From: Cellulomonas uda
GTDB taxonomy: Bacteria > Actinomycetota > Actinomycetes > Actinomycetales > Cellulomonadaceae
Assembly: GCF_006538705.1 (NCBI RefSeq)
Contig: NZ_BJLP01000011.1
Location: forward strand, 1-64,000
Reading direction: 5' to 3'
DNA: 64,000 nucleotides
In this document: in pieces, positions 27,083 through 35,891 of the stretch
How positions within the stretch are numbered: position 1 is the first letter of the stretch
How the letters are laid out: each line of letters begins with the position of its first letter
Notes under the pieces: model-generated
Told to the model about the DNA's origin: nothing
Databases searched by the model: none
Seen by the model: only the letters and a program-made list of their open reading frames with translations
Made by a program: the position numbers and the translations under genes

Positions 27083-27201
27083 GATGGTGTCCCTTCGTCG
27101 CGAGGACGGCGGCCGGTCGACCGCCGTCGGTGTCGCCCGAACGGGTGACACCGAGCCCCACGGTGGCCGATCCTGCCCGACTTGTCACGACATCCGCAGA
27201 C

Positions 27202-27236
27202 GTGCGCGCCCGTGCGTCCCGTGCTCGGGCGCGCAC
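27202..27236. repeat. 11-base perfect inverted repeat in a divergent promoter region
   Basis: GTGCGCGCCCG (27202-27212) is matched by CGGGCGCGCAC (27226-27236) across 13 bases, just upstream of the M3 peptidase. A second stem-loop of ten pairs lies at 27129-27152. Either may be an operator or mRNA structure. Confidence 0.5.
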
Positions 27237-27263
27237 GGGGCGGCGTGGGTGATGATGCGGGGC

Positions 27264-29348
27264 ATGAAGCGTGAGCCGCTCGACCCCGAGAACCCGTTCG
27301 CCGTCCCGTCGCCCCTGCCGTACGGGCTGCCCGACTACTCCCGCATCCGGACCGAGCACTACCGCCCTGCGGTCGAGTACGCCATGGCCGAGCACCGCGC
27401 GCAGGTCGAGATGGTCGCCTCGGACCCGAGCGGACCCACGGTCGAGAACACGCTCGTCGCGCTCGAGCGGGCGGGACGCACCCTGCACCGCGTCCTGACC
27501 GCGTTCTACAACCAGTCGAGCGCGGACTCCTCGCCCGAGCTCGACGCGCTCGAGGAGGAGCTCGCCCCACGGCTCGCCGCGCACCGCGACGCGATCCACC
27601 TCGACCAGCGGCTGTTCGCGCGGCTCGAGGCGCTCGTCGCGCAGGTCGAGGCGGGCACGCTCACGGTCGAGCCCGATACGGCGTGGCTGCTCGAGCGCAC
27701 GCACACCGCGTTCGTGCGCGCGGGCGTCCGCCTCGACGCGGCGGCGCAGGAGCGCCTGCGCGCGCTCAACGCCCGGATCACGACGCTCGAGACCGTGTTC
27801 GGCCGCGAGGTGCTCGCCGCGACGAACGCCGCGGCCGTGCTCGTCACCGACGAGGCCGAGCTCGACGGCCTGCCCGACGACGCCCGCGCGGCGGCCGCGC
27901 GCTCCGCACGCGAGCGGGGCCACGAGTCCGGGTGGCTGCTCGAGCTCCAGCTGCCCACGGCCCAGCCGCAGCTGGTCACCCTGCGCGACCGTGGCCTGCG
28001 CGAGCGGCTGCACCGCGCCTCGTCGTCCCGCGGGCTGGCCGGTGAGCACGACACGCGCGCGACGCTGCTGGAGCTCGCCCGGCTGCGCGCCGAGCGTGCG
28101 CAGCTGCTCGGCTACCCGCACCACGCCGCGTACGTCGCGGCCGACGCGACGGCGCGCTCCGCCGAGGCGGTGGGGGACATCCTCGGGCGCCTCGCACCGG
28201 CGGCCGTCGCGAACGCGCGCCGTGAGGCCGAGGAGCTGACCGCGGCGCTGCACGAGGACCACCCGGGCGCGACGCTGCAGCCCTGGGACTGGGCGTACTA
28301 CGCCGAGCGGGTCCGCTCGCGCGCCCGGTCGCTGGACGAGACCGCGCTGCGCCCCTACCTGGAGCTCGACCGCGTGCTGCACCAGGGCGTGTTCCGCGCC
28401 GCGACCGCGCTGTACGGGCTGACGTTCACCGAGCGCACCGACCTCGTCGGGTACCACCCCGACGTGCGGGTCTTCGAGGTGCACGACGTCGACGGCTCGG
28501 GGCTCGGCCTGTTCCTCGCGGACTACTGGACGCGCGAGTCGAAGCGGGGCGGCGCGTGGATGAACAACCTCGTCGACCAGTCGACGCTGCTGGGCGAGCC
28601 GCCGGTCGTCGTCAACAACCTCAACATCCCCCAGCCGCCCGACGGCCGGCCGACGCTGCTCGCGTGGGACGAGGTCATCACGATGTTCCACGAGTTCGGG
28701 CACGCGCTGCACGGCCTGCTCTCGGCCGTGCGCTACCCGTCGCAGTCCGGCACCGAGGTGCCGCGCGACTTCGTCGAGTACCCGTCGCAGGTCAACGAGA
28801 TCTGGGCGTGGGAGCCGCAGGTGCTGCAGGCCTTCGCGGTGCACCACGAGACGGGCGAGCCCCTGCCGTCCGCGTGGGTCGAGACGCTGCTCGCGGGTCG
28901 CCAGGACGGTGAGGGGTTCAAGACGACCGAGTACCTCGCGGCCGCGCTGCTCGACCAGGCGTGGTACCGCCTCGCGCCCGACGAGGTCCCGACCGACCCC
29001 GAGCAGGTCGAGGCGTTCGAGGCGGCCGCGCTCGAGCGTGCGGGCGTGGCGTTCGCACCCGTGCCGCCCCGCTACCGCAGCGCGTACTTCAACCACGTCT
29101 TCTCGAGCGGCTACTCCGCCGGCTACTACTCGTACATCTGGTCCGAGGTGCTCGACGCCGACACCGTCGAGTGGTTCCGCGAGAACGGCGGCCTGCGCCG
29201 TGAGAACGGCGACGTCTTCCGTGCCCGGCTGCTCGCGCGCGGCGGCTCGATCGACCCGATGGCGGCGTTCCGTGACCTGCGCGGACGCGACCCGCAGATC
29301 ACCCCGCTGCTCGAGCGCCGCGGCCTGTCCGCCGCGGCGGGCGCGTGA
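27264..29348 (+). CDS. dcp: M3 family peptidase (dipeptidyl carboxypeptidase-like)
   Basis: The 694-aa protein contains MFHEFGHALHGLL near residue 475, the HExxH zinc site of M3 peptidases, with the third ligand region in RDFVEYPSQVNEIWAWEP. YFNHVFSSGYSAGYYSYIWS near the C-terminus is the family's substrate-binding loop. Length and the absence of a signal peptide fit a cytoplasmic oligopeptidase that degrades peptides from the end, comparable with E. coli Dcp. Start choice is uncertain: ATG 27252, 27255 and 27264 are in frame and none has a good ribosome site. It is divergent from the secreted M28 enzyme. Confidence 0.93.
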   Translation: MKREPLDPENPFAVPSPLPYGLPDYSRIRTEHYRPAVEYAMAEHRAQVEMVASDPSGPTVENTLVALERAGRTLHRVLTAFYNQSSADSSPELDALEEELAPRLAAHRDAIHLDQRLFARLEALVAQVEAGTLTVEPDTAWLLERTHTAFVRAGVRLDAAAQERLRALNARITTLETVFGREVLAATNAAAVLVTDEAELDGLPDDARAAAARSARERGHESGWLLELQLPTAQPQLVTLRDRGLRERLHRASSSRGLAGEHDTRATLLELARLRAERAQLLGYPHHAAYVAADATARSAEAVGDILGRLAPAAVANARREAEELTAALHEDHPGATLQPWDWAYYAERVRSRARSLDETALRPYLELDRVLHQGVFRAATALYGLTFTERTDLVGYHPDVRVFEVHDVDGSGLGLFLADYWTRESKRGGAWMNNLVDQSTLLGEPPVVVNNLNIPQPPDGRPTLLAWDEVITMFHEFGHALHGLLSAVRYPSQSGTEVPRDFVEYPSQVNEIWAWEPQVLQAFAVHHETGEPLPSAWVETLLAGRQDGEGFKTTEYLAAALLDQAWYRLAPDEVPTDPEQVEAFEAAALERAGVAFAPVPPRYRSAYFNHVFSSGYSAGYYSYIWSEVLDADTVEWFRENGGLRRENGDVFRARLLARGGSIDPMAAFRDLRGRDPQITPLLERRGLSAAAGA

Positions 29349-29358
29349 GCCGCGCGGG

Positions 29359-29364
29359 TACGGT
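29359..29364 (+). promoter_or_regulatory. -10 box (TACGGT) of the M20 gene, leaderless
   Basis: TACGGT ends six bases before GTG 29371. Confidence 0.5.
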
Positions 29365-29370
29365 GGGCGG

Positions 29371-30708
29371 GTGCCCAGCCAGCCTGCTCCGACGTCCTCG
29401 ACCCTGACGGCCGCCGACGAGGTCGTCGACATCTGCCGCGAGCTCATCCGGTTCGACACGTCGAACTACGGGGACGGGTCGGGGCCGGGGGAGCGGGCGG
29501 CAGCGGAGTACACCGCGACGCTGCTGAGCGACGTCGGCATCGAGCCGGAGGTGTTCGAGAGCGCACCCGGCCGCACGTCGCTCGTCGCGCGGATCGAGGG
29601 CGTCGACCGCTCGCGGCCCGCGCTCGTCGTGCACGGCCACCTCGACGTGGTGCCCGCGCGCGCGGAGGACTGGAGCGTGCACCCGTTCGCGGGGCACGTG
29701 GACGGGGACCTGCTGTGGGGGCGCGGCGCGGTCGACATGAAGGACATGGACGCGATGGTCCTGTCGGTCGTGCGGCAGATGGCTCGCGAGGGCCGCAGGC
29801 CCGCGCGCGACGTGGTACTCGCGATGTTCGCCGACGAGGAGGCCGGCGGCACGTACGGCGCACGGTGGGCCGTGGACCACCGCCCCGAGCTGTTCGAGGG
29901 CGCGTCCGAGGCCATCAGCGAGGTCGGCGGGTTCTCGGTCACGGTCGGCGACCGCCGGGCCTACCTGGTGCAGACCGCGGAGAAGGGCCTCGCGTGGCTG
30001 CGGCTCGTCGCGGAGGGCCGGGCCGGGCACGGCAGCCAGGTCACGCCCGACAACGCCGTCACGCACGTCGCCGAGGCCGTCGCGCGGATCGGGCGGCACG
30101 CCTGGCCGCTCGACCTGACGCCCACGGTGCGGGCGCTGCTCGAGGGTGTCGCGGACCTCACCGGCCTGCCGTTCGACCCGGACGACGAGGCGGGCGTCGA
30201 CGCGCTCGTCGCGGCTCTCGGACCCGCGAGCCGGTTCGTCGGCGCGACGTTGCGGCACACGTCGAACCCGACGCAGCTGACCGCCGGGTACAAGGCGAAC
30301 GTCGTGCCCGGCCGTGCGGAGGCGGCGGTCGACACGCGGTTCCTGCCCGGCCGCGAGGACGAGTTCTGGGCGACGCTCACCGAGCTCGCCGGGCCGCACG
30401 TGCGCGTCGAGAAGATCCACCACGACGTCGCGCTGGAGGCGCCCACGTCGGGTCCGCTCGTCGACGCGATGACGCAGGCGCTGGTCGCGGAGGACCCCGG
30501 TGCCGTGGTGCTGCCCTACACGCTGTCGGGCGGCACCGACAACAAGTCGCTGTCCCGGCTCGGGATCACCGGCTACGGGTTCGCGCCGCTTCGTCTGCCG
30601 GCGGACCTCGACTTCGCCGGGATGTTCCACGGTGTCGACGAGCGCGTGTCGATCGACGCGCTGCGGTTCGGCACGCGCGTCCTGGACCGCCTGCTCGCCA
30701 CCTGCTGA
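29371..30708 (+). CDS. M20/M25/M40 family metallopeptidase
   Basis: The 445-aa product has VVHGHLDVVP (first metal ligand and adjacent Asp), WGRGAVDMKDMDA (bridging Asp), FADEEAGGTYGARW (catalytic and ligand Glu) and a late LSGGTDNKS, with the final metal His in GMFHGVDERV. This is the complete di-zinc site of M20 hydrolases such as succinyl-diaminopimelate desuccinylase or carboxypeptidase relatives; the substrate is unclear. It lies 22 bases after the M3 gene but has its own -10 box. GTG 29371 is chosen because the conserved domain begins about 30 residues later. Confidence 0.9.
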   Translation: MPSQPAPTSSTLTAADEVVDICRELIRFDTSNYGDGSGPGERAAAEYTATLLSDVGIEPEVFESAPGRTSLVARIEGVDRSRPALVVHGHLDVVPARAEDWSVHPFAGHVDGDLLWGRGAVDMKDMDAMVLSVVRQMAREGRRPARDVVLAMFADEEAGGTYGARWAVDHRPELFEGASEAISEVGGFSVTVGDRRAYLVQTAEKGLAWLRLVAEGRAGHGSQVTPDNAVTHVAEAVARIGRHAWPLDLTPTVRALLEGVADLTGLPFDPDDEAGVDALVAALGPASRFVGATLRHTSNPTQLTAGYKANVVPGRAEAAVDTRFLPGREDEFWATLTELAGPHVRVEKIHHDVALEAPTSGPLVDAMTQALVAEDPGAVVLPYTLSGGTDNKSLSRLGITGYGFAPLRLPADLDFAGMFHGVDERVSIDALRFGTRVLDRLLATC

Positions 30709-30735
30709 CACGCCGTCCCGCGTGCCGCGGGCGGC

Positions 30736-30969
30736 TCAGTCGAGCGTGCTGCGCACGCGCAGGATCTTGCGGCGCAGCCAGACGCGCCGCTCACCACCCT
30801 CGTAGAGCACCGTGCGGGCCAGCTCCCAGCGGCCGTACTCGGCCTGCTCGGTGAGCAGCTGACGGGCCTCGTTGCGGCTCGTGCTGCGCGGCAGCGTGAT
30901 CACGCGGTACTCGTACTGACCGCCCTGAGCGACCCAGTCCCGGCGCCGCGCACGCGTCCCGACCGTCAT
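30736..30969 (-). CDS. DUF5703 family small protein
   Basis: The 77-aa product reads YEYRVITLPRSTSRNEARQL and ELARTVLYEGGERRVWLRRK, as in the DUF5703 family that is confined to actinobacteria. It is basic, has no membrane segment, and its function is unknown to me. Its usual neighbourhood next to M20 peptidase genes is consistent with a conserved but uncharacterised role. Confidence 0.8.
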   Translation of the reverse strand: MTVGTRARRRDWVAQGGQYEYRVITLPRSTSRNEARQLLTEQAEYGRWELARTVLYEGGERRVWLRRKILRVRSTLD

Positions 30970-31120
30970 CCGTCACCTCGTCCCCTGTCGTGGCTGTCGT
31001 CGGACGTGCGGCCATTGTGCCCCCTGCGTCGCCGCGATCCACGCACGTGGAGAGATGCGTCACAACCGGTGGGGCGCGGCACCGGGTCCTGCTGCCCTGC
31101 CGGGCGACGCGTTGCGGCGG

Positions 31121-31126
31121 TAGCGT
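31121..31126 (+). promoter_or_regulatory. -10 box (TAGCGT), near-leaderless
   Basis: TAGCGT ends seven bases before ATG 31134. Confidence 0.5.
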
Positions 31127-31133
31127 TCGGAGC

Positions 31134-31484
31134 ATGACCGTCGACCCCCGTGCCGCGCTGGACCGATTCATCGCCGCGCTCGAGGCGCACTACAACGCCG
31201 TCGTCGCGCGCAAGGGCGAGGACGACCCCGCGGTCGACGACGCCTACGACGTCCTGGCCGACGCGTTCGAGGTGTACGACGACGCGCTCGGCACGATCCA
31301 CGGGGAGGCCACGCCGTTCTACCTCGCCGAGGAGGAGGACGACGAGGACGAGTACGACGACGACGCGGATGACGACGACGACGACACCGACGACGTCGAC
31401 GCGGACTTCGACGACGCGGACGACGCGGAGGGTGGCTTCGACGACGAGTACGACGACGAGACCGAGGTCGAGCCCGCCCGCTGA
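31134..31484 (+). CDS. small protein with acidic low-complexity tail
   Basis: Residues 1-70 of this 116-aa protein form two likely helices (RAALDRFIAALEAHYNAVVA, DAYDVLADAFEVYDDALG). The rest is a run of Asp and Glu, including a stretch of six Asp. Similar actinobacterial proteins are sometimes labelled primosomal, but I see nothing to support replication. The tail could mimic nucleic acid or bind cations. Codon use is normal for the window. It is convergent with the aldo/keto reductase gene. Confidence 0.78.
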   Translation: MTVDPRAALDRFIAALEAHYNAVVARKGEDDPAVDDAYDVLADAFEVYDDALGTIHGEATPFYLAEEEDDEDEYDDDADDDDDDTDDVDADFDDADDAEGGFDDEYDDETEVEPAR

Positions 31485-31506
31485 CGGCGGACCGTCGGGC
31501 GCGGGG

Positions 31507-32478
31507 TCAGAACCGCTCGGGGTACCCGACCGTCGGCGCGGAGACGTCGTCGAGCGCCTGCTCGATCTCGTCGGGCAGCTCGAGGTCGAGCGACGACAGC
31601 GCGCCACGCAGCTGCGCGGACGTGCGCGCCCCGACGACGGCGGCCGCCACACCCTCGCGGCGCGCGAGCCACGCGAGCGCGACCTCGAGTGGCTGGCGCT
31701 GCAGCCCGCTCGCGGCGGTGACGACCGCGTCGACCACCGCCGACGCGGAGCCGGTCAGGTACGGACGCACGAAGCCCGCGAGGTGCGGCGACGCCGCGCG
31801 TGAGTCCGCCGGGACCGTGCGGCGGTACTTGCCGGTGAGCACGCCGCGGCCCAGCGGGGACCACGCGAGCACGCCGGCCCCGAGCGCCCGCGCCGCCGGC
31901 AGCACCTCGCGCTCGATGCCCCGCTCCAGGAGCGAGTACTCCATCTCGACCGCCGCGAGCCCGACGTGGTCGCGCACGTCGTCGAGCAGGCCCGCGAGCC
32001 GCGCGACCTGCCAGCCGGGGTGGTTGGCGACCCCCACGTAGCGCGCGCGGCCCGAGAGCACGGCCTGGCGCAGCGCGGACGCGGTCTCCTCCAGCGGCGT
32101 GCGCGGGTCCGGCGTCTGCACGAGGAACAGGTCCACGTGGTCGGTACGCAGCCGCGCGAGCGACGCGTCCAGGGACGCGAGCAGGCCGCCGCGGGACGCG
32201 TCGACCGTCGGCCCGTCGGCCGTGCGCCGGACGCCCGCCTTGGTGCACAGCACCAGGTCCTCGCGCGGGACGACCGCACCGACCAACGAACCGAGGAGCT
32301 CCTCGGCGCCGCCGTCCGCGTACGACGCGGACGTGTCGACGAGCGAGCCGCCCGCGGCCACGAGGTCGCGCAGCAGCTCGGCCGCCTCGTGCTCGTCGGT
32401 GTCCCGGCTCCACGTCATCGTGCCCAGGCCGATCCGCGACACGCGCAGGCCCGTCCGGCCCACGTGACGATGCTCCAT
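31507..32478 (-). CDS. aldo/keto reductase family protein with altered catalytic His
   Basis: The 323-aa protein has the AKR barrel start [14 protein letters not shown], the catalytic Asp and Tyr in [11 protein letters not shown] and the Lys in LVLCTKAGV. Where the tetrad histidine is expected (usually VDLYQ(L/I)H) it has [10 protein letters not shown], so His is replaced by Gln. The C-terminal segment [20 protein letters not shown] binds NADPH in this family. ATG 32478 fits a near-leaderless start after TAGGGT. The Gln change suggests altered or reduced carbonyl-reductase activity; the substrate is unknown. Confidence 0.88.
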   Translation of the reverse strand: MEHRHVGRTGLRVSRIGLGTMTWSRDTDEHEAAELLRDLVAAGGSLVDTSASYADGGAEELLGSLVGAVVPREDLVLCTKAGVRRTADGPTVDASRGGLLASLDASLARLRTDHVDLFLVQTPDPRTPLEETASALRQAVLSGRARYVGVANHPGWQVARLAGLLDDVRDHVGLAAVEMEYSLLERGIEREVLPAARALGAGVLAWSPLGRGVLTGKYRRTVPADSRAASPHLAGFVRPYLTGSASAVVDAVVTAASGLQRQPLEVALAWLARREGVAAAVVGARTSAQLRGALSSLDLELPDEIEQALDDVSAPTVGYPERF

Positions 32479-32486
32479 GGTGCGCC

Positions 32487-32492
32487 ACCCTA
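32487..32492 (-). promoter_or_regulatory. -10 box (TAGGGT) of the aldo/keto reductase gene
   Basis: On the minus strand TAGGGT ends eight bases before ATG 32478. Confidence 0.55.
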
Positions 32493-32534
32493 GCCCGGCG
32501 ACCTGCGCGGTGAGGCAGTCGCTCGTCGGGGAGA

Positions 32535-32540
32535 TATCGT
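32535..32540 (+). promoter_or_regulatory. -10 box (TATCGT) of uppP
   Basis: TATCGT ends eight bases before GTG 32549 and is divergent from the reductase promoter. Confidence 0.5.
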
Positions 32541-32548
32541 GGCGGCCC

Positions 32549-33451
32549 GTGGCAGAGATCAGCGGGTTCGACGCAATCATCCTGGGTCTGGTGCAAGGGC
32601 TCACCGAGTTCCTGCCGGTCTCCTCCAGCGCGCACCTGCGCATCGTGGGTGAGCTGATGGGCGGCGACCCCGGTGCCGCGTTCACCGCGATCACCCAGCT
32701 CGGCACCGAGACCGCCGTGCTGCTGTACTTCCGGCACGACATCAAGCGGATCGTGCTCGCCTGGTGGTACGCGCTGCGCGGGCGCTACGGGACGGACCTG
32801 CGCTCCCGGCTCGGCGCGCCGCAGGGGCAGGTGCCGGACCACGACGCGCTGATGGCCTGGTTCATCGCGGCCGGGTCGGTGCCGATCGTCGTGCTCGGCT
32901 TGCTGTTCCAGGACTCGATCGAGCACACGTTCCGCAACCTGTGGCTCGTCGTCGTGACGCTCGCGGTCTTCGCCCTCGTGCTCGGCTGGGCCGACAAGGT
33001 CGGACGGCACTCACGGCCGCTGGAGGAGCTCACCGTGCGCGACGCGGTGAAGTTCGGCTTCTGGCAGGCGCTCGCCCTCGTCCCCGGCGTGTCGCGCTCG
33101 GGCGGCACCATCACGGGTGGGCTGCTCATGGGGTACACCCGCGAGGCGGCCGCGCGGTACTCGTTCCTGCTCGCGATCCCCGCGGTGTTCGGCTCGGGCC
33201 TCTACCAGCTCGCCAAGTCCGTCGACGACTTCGGCACGGCCGGGACGCCGGGGTTCGGTGCCACGCTGCTGGCGACCCTCGTCGCGTTCGTCGTGGGGTA
33301 CCTCGTGATCATCGCGTTCCTCAAGATCGTCTCGACGTTCAGCTACCGGCCGTTCGTCTACTACCGCCTGGGCCTGGCCGCGCTCGTCGTCGTGCTGCTG
33401 CTCACCGGCGCGGTCGACGCGATGCCGGCCGCGGACGTGACCGCGGGCTGA
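32549..33451 (+). CDS. uppP: undecaprenyl-diphosphate phosphatase
   Basis: The 300-aa membrane protein contains [14 protein letters not shown] near residue 18 and [17 protein letters not shown] near 180, the two conserved active-site loops of UppP/BacA. The remaining text alternates hydrophobic helices in the usual eight-helix pattern. It removes a phosphate from undecaprenyl diphosphate so that the lipid carrier can be reused in cell-wall synthesis. GTG 32549 is in frame and starts directly at the first helix; the upstream in-frame ATG lies in the reductase gene's promoter region. As in mycobacteria it lies near mshC. Confidence 0.95.
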   Translation: MAEISGFDAIILGLVQGLTEFLPVSSSAHLRIVGELMGGDPGAAFTAITQLGTETAVLLYFRHDIKRIVLAWWYALRGRYGTDLRSRLGAPQGQVPDHDALMAWFIAAGSVPIVVLGLLFQDSIEHTFRNLWLVVVTLAVFALVLGWADKVGRHSRPLEELTVRDAVKFGFWQALALVPGVSRSGGTITGGLLMGYTREAAARYSFLLAIPAVFGSGLYQLAKSVDDFGTAGTPGFGATLLATLVAFVVGYLVIIAFLKIVSTFSYRPFVYYRLGLAALVVVLLLTGAVDAMPAADVTAG

Positions 33452-33457
33452 GCGGGC

Positions 33458-34507
33458 TCACAGCCAGCCGGAACGCCGGAACGCGCGGTACAGCAGCCCG
33501 CACGCGGTAGCCATGACCGTCAGCGCGAACGGGTAGCCGAAGCGCCAGTCCAGCTCCGGCATGTACCGGAAGTTCATGCCGTAGATCCCGGCGACGAGGG
33601 TCGGCACCGTGATCATCGCCGCCCACGCGGAGATCTTGCGCATGTCCTCGTTCTGCCGCACCGACACGGTGCTCAGGTGGACGGAGAGCATCGCGTCGAG
33701 CAGCCCGTCGTGCGCGGCCAGGTGCGCGTCCACACGGTCGGACCGCTCGCGCACCCGGCGCAGCCACGCGCTCGTCGCCTCGAGGTCCCGCACCGGCCGG
33801 TCCGCGGCACGGGCCTCCTGCGCCTCGGCCTCGAGCTCGGGCAGCGCGCTCGTCATCGGGCCCAGCGCGCGGCGCGCCTCGGCGATCTCCCGCTTGAGCC
33901 CGTACACCGCTCCCAACGACCCCTCGTCGGAGTCGGCCGTCCGGGACCGGTCGGGTGTCTCGACGACGAGCTGCTCGAGCTGGGCGACCGCGTCACCGAG
34001 CCCGGCCTCCACGTCCGCCGCGCGGGTCACGAGCGTCAGGAGGATGGCGGCGAGCACCTGCCGGGTGCCCGTGTCCGGCACCGGCAGCCCGCCGCACAGC
34101 TTGTGCGCCGCGGCCCCGAGCACGCCCGCCTCGCCCTGCTCCCACGCCACCACGACCCCGTCCGTGACGACGCACGTGAGCGCTCCGGTGCGCACGTCGC
34201 GGGACGCGTCCACGTACGTGACGGTGGGGAGCGTCAGCAGGATCTCGCCCGCGTTCGACCGGTTCACGTGGCCCCGCACGTGCCGACCGGAGTCGTCGAG
34301 CGGGCCCGTCGGGCTGGGCCGCAGGTCGGTCAGCGGGTGCTCGTCGAGCATCCGCAGACCCTGCTCGCTCAGCCCGCCGCGACGGGCCTCGTCGCGCAGC
34401 GCGGCGCCGTCGGGCACGACGACCCAGGTGAGACCTGCCGCCGGTGCCTCGGGCACCGCTCGCCACCCGCGCTCGTCGCCGGTGTAGACCTGTCGCTCGC
34501 CGCTCAC
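33458..34507 (-). CDS. corA: CorA family divalent-cation transporter
   Basis: The 349-aa product ends with two membrane helices joined by a loop; the first helix ends in GIYGMNF, the universally conserved GMN selectivity motif of CorA. The N-terminal 230 residues form the cytoplasmic alpha/beta domain, and a long helix (ATSAWLRRVRERSDRVDAHL) leads to the pore. It should import Mg2+ or a related metal. It begins at GTG 34507 with a -10 box six bases upstream. It is tail to tail with uppP and head to head with mshC. Confidence 0.92.
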   Translation of the reverse strand: MSGERQVYTGDERGWRAVPEAPAAGLTWVVVPDGAALRDEARRGGLSEQGLRMLDEHPLTDLRPSPTGPLDDSGRHVRGHVNRSNAGEILLTLPTVTYVDASRDVRTGALTCVVTDGVVVAWEQGEAGVLGAAAHKLCGGLPVPDTGTRQVLAAILLTLVTRAADVEAGLGDAVAQLEQLVVETPDRSRTADSDEGSLGAVYGLKREIAEARRALGPMTSALPELEAEAQEARAADRPVRDLEATSAWLRRVRERSDRVDAHLAAHDGLLDAMLSVHLSTVSVRQNEDMRKISAWAAMITVPTLVAGIYGMNFRYMPELDWRFGYPFALTVMATACGLLYRAFRRSGWL

Positions 34508-34513
34508 GGGCCG

Positions 34514-34519
34514 ATTGTG
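34514..34519 (-). promoter_or_regulatory. -10 box (CACAAT) of corA, leaderless
   Basis: On the minus strand CACAAT ends six bases before GTG 34507; it departs from TANNNT at its first base. Confidence 0.4.
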
Positions 34520-34565
34520 TCGCGGACCGCACCGCGGCGCTGCGCAGCGGGCGCGTCGGCCCCGT

Positions 34566-34571
34566 TAGGCT
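34566..34571 (+). promoter_or_regulatory. -10 box (TAGGCT) of mshC, leaderless
   Basis: TAGGCT ends six bases before GTG 34578. Confidence 0.6.
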
Positions 34572-34577
34572 GCGCTG

Positions 34578-35837
34578 GTGCTCACCTGGCCGGCCCCGCA
34601 GATCCCCGAGCTCCCCGGCCACGGCGGCCCCGTACGCGTGCGCGACTCGTCCTCGGGCGAGCTCGTCGTGGCGGCGCCCGGCGAGGACGCGTCGCTGTAC
34701 GTGTGCGGCATCACGCCGTACGACGCCACGCACCTCGGCCACGCGGCCACGTACGTCGCGTTCGACGTGCTCGGCCGCGCGTGGCGCGACGAGGGCAAGC
34801 GCGTGCGGTACGCGTCGAACGTCACCGACGTCGACGACCCGCTCCTCGAGCGCGCGGCCGCGACGGGCGTCGACTGGCGCGCTCTCGCCGACGACCAGGT
34901 GGCCCTGTACCGCGAGGACATGACAGCGCTCGGCGTCGTCCCGCCCGACGCGTGGGCGGGCGTCGTCGAGACGATCCCCCCGATCGTCGAGGCGGTCGAG
35001 AAGCTCGTCGCGGACGGCGCCGCGTACCGCGTGCCGGCCCCGGACGCGCCCGGCGAGGACGTGTACGCCGACCTGGCGTCCGACGAGCGCTTCGGCACCG
35101 TCGCGCACCTGGACGCGGCCACGATGCGCGCGCAGTTCGCCGAGCGCGGGGGAGACCCCGACCGGACCGGCAAGCGTGCGCCGCTCGACCCCCTGCTGTG
35201 GCGCGCGGCGCGCGCGGGCGAACCCTCGTGGGACGGCGGGTCGCTCGGCGCGGGCCGGCCCGGCTGGCACATCGAGTGCGCGGTCATCGCGGGGCAGGCG
35301 CTCGGCGGCTCGTTCGACGTCGAGGGCGGCGGCTCGGACCTGCTGTTCCCGCACCACGAGATGAGCACCTCGCACCTGCGCCTGCTCGAGGGCGGCACCG
35401 GCGGCTGCGTCCACGTGCACGCGGGGATGGTCGGCCTCGACGGCGAGAAGATGAGCAAGTCCCGCGGGAACCTCGTGCTCGTCTCCGCGCTGCGGGCCCG
35501 CGGCGTGGACCCGATGGCGATCCGGCTCGCGATCCTCGCGCACCGCTACCGCGACGACTGGGACTGGACCGAGGCGGGCCTCGTCGCCGCGCAGGAGCGG
35601 CTCGCCCGCTGGCGCCATGCGATGTCCGGCAACGGCGGTGTGGACGCGGCGCCCGTGCTCGACGCCGTGCGCGCGGCGGTGGCCGACGACCTCGACACCC
35701 CGCGCGCGCTGGCCGTGGTGGACGCCTGGGCCGCGCAGACGCTCGCCGGCTCCCGGGACGGGGGCGTGGGGTTCGTCGAAGGCGCCCCGGGCGTCGTCGC
35801 ACGCACCGTCGACGCCCTGCTCGGCGTGCGCCTGTAG
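34578..35837 (+). CDS. mshC: cysteine--glucosaminyl-inositol ligase of mycothiol synthesis
   Basis: The 419-aa enzyme resembles cysteinyl-tRNA synthetase but has the shorter length of MshC. It shows [17 protein letters not shown] (zinc Cys and HIGH-like motif), [10 protein letters not shown] (zinc Cys), LLFPHHEMS (zinc His) and EKMSKSRGN. It joins cysteine to GlcN-inositol using ATP, giving the penultimate precursor of mycothiol, the main thiol of actinobacteria. The C-terminal helical part is shorter than in CysS and lacks the tRNA anticodon-binding domain, supporting MshC. A near-leaderless start at GTG is used. Confidence 0.95.
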   Translation: MLTWPAPQIPELPGHGGPVRVRDSSSGELVVAAPGEDASLYVCGITPYDATHLGHAATYVAFDVLGRAWRDEGKRVRYASNVTDVDDPLLERAAATGVDWRALADDQVALYREDMTALGVVPPDAWAGVVETIPPIVEAVEKLVADGAAYRVPAPDAPGEDVYADLASDERFGTVAHLDAATMRAQFAERGGDPDRTGKRAPLDPLLWRAARAGEPSWDGGSLGAGRPGWHIECAVIAGQALGGSFDVEGGGSDLLFPHHEMSTSHLRLLEGGTGGCVHVHAGMVGLDGEKMSKSRGNLVLVSALRARGVDPMAIRLAILAHRYRDDWDWTEAGLVAAQERLARWRHAMSGNGGVDAAPVLDAVRAAVADDLDTPRALAVVDAWAAQTLAGSRDGGVGFVEGAPGVVARTVDALLGVRL

Positions 35838-35874
35838 CGACCTGCCCCGCCACCCGACCGGGCCTGCCGGGCGC

Positions 35875-35891
35875 GACCCGACCGTCGGGTC
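35875..35891. terminator. short hairpin between convergent mshC and PAC2 genes
   Basis: GACCCGA and TCGGGTC pair across three bases; the right arm overlaps the PAC2 stop codon. A weak bidirectional terminator is plausible. Confidence 0.4.

Noticed and set aside
26472-29459. A 995-residue minus-strand open frame opposite the M3 peptidase
   Set aside because: It is antisense to a gene with clear zinc motifs and has the Arg/Val/Gly-rich composition of high-GC shadows.
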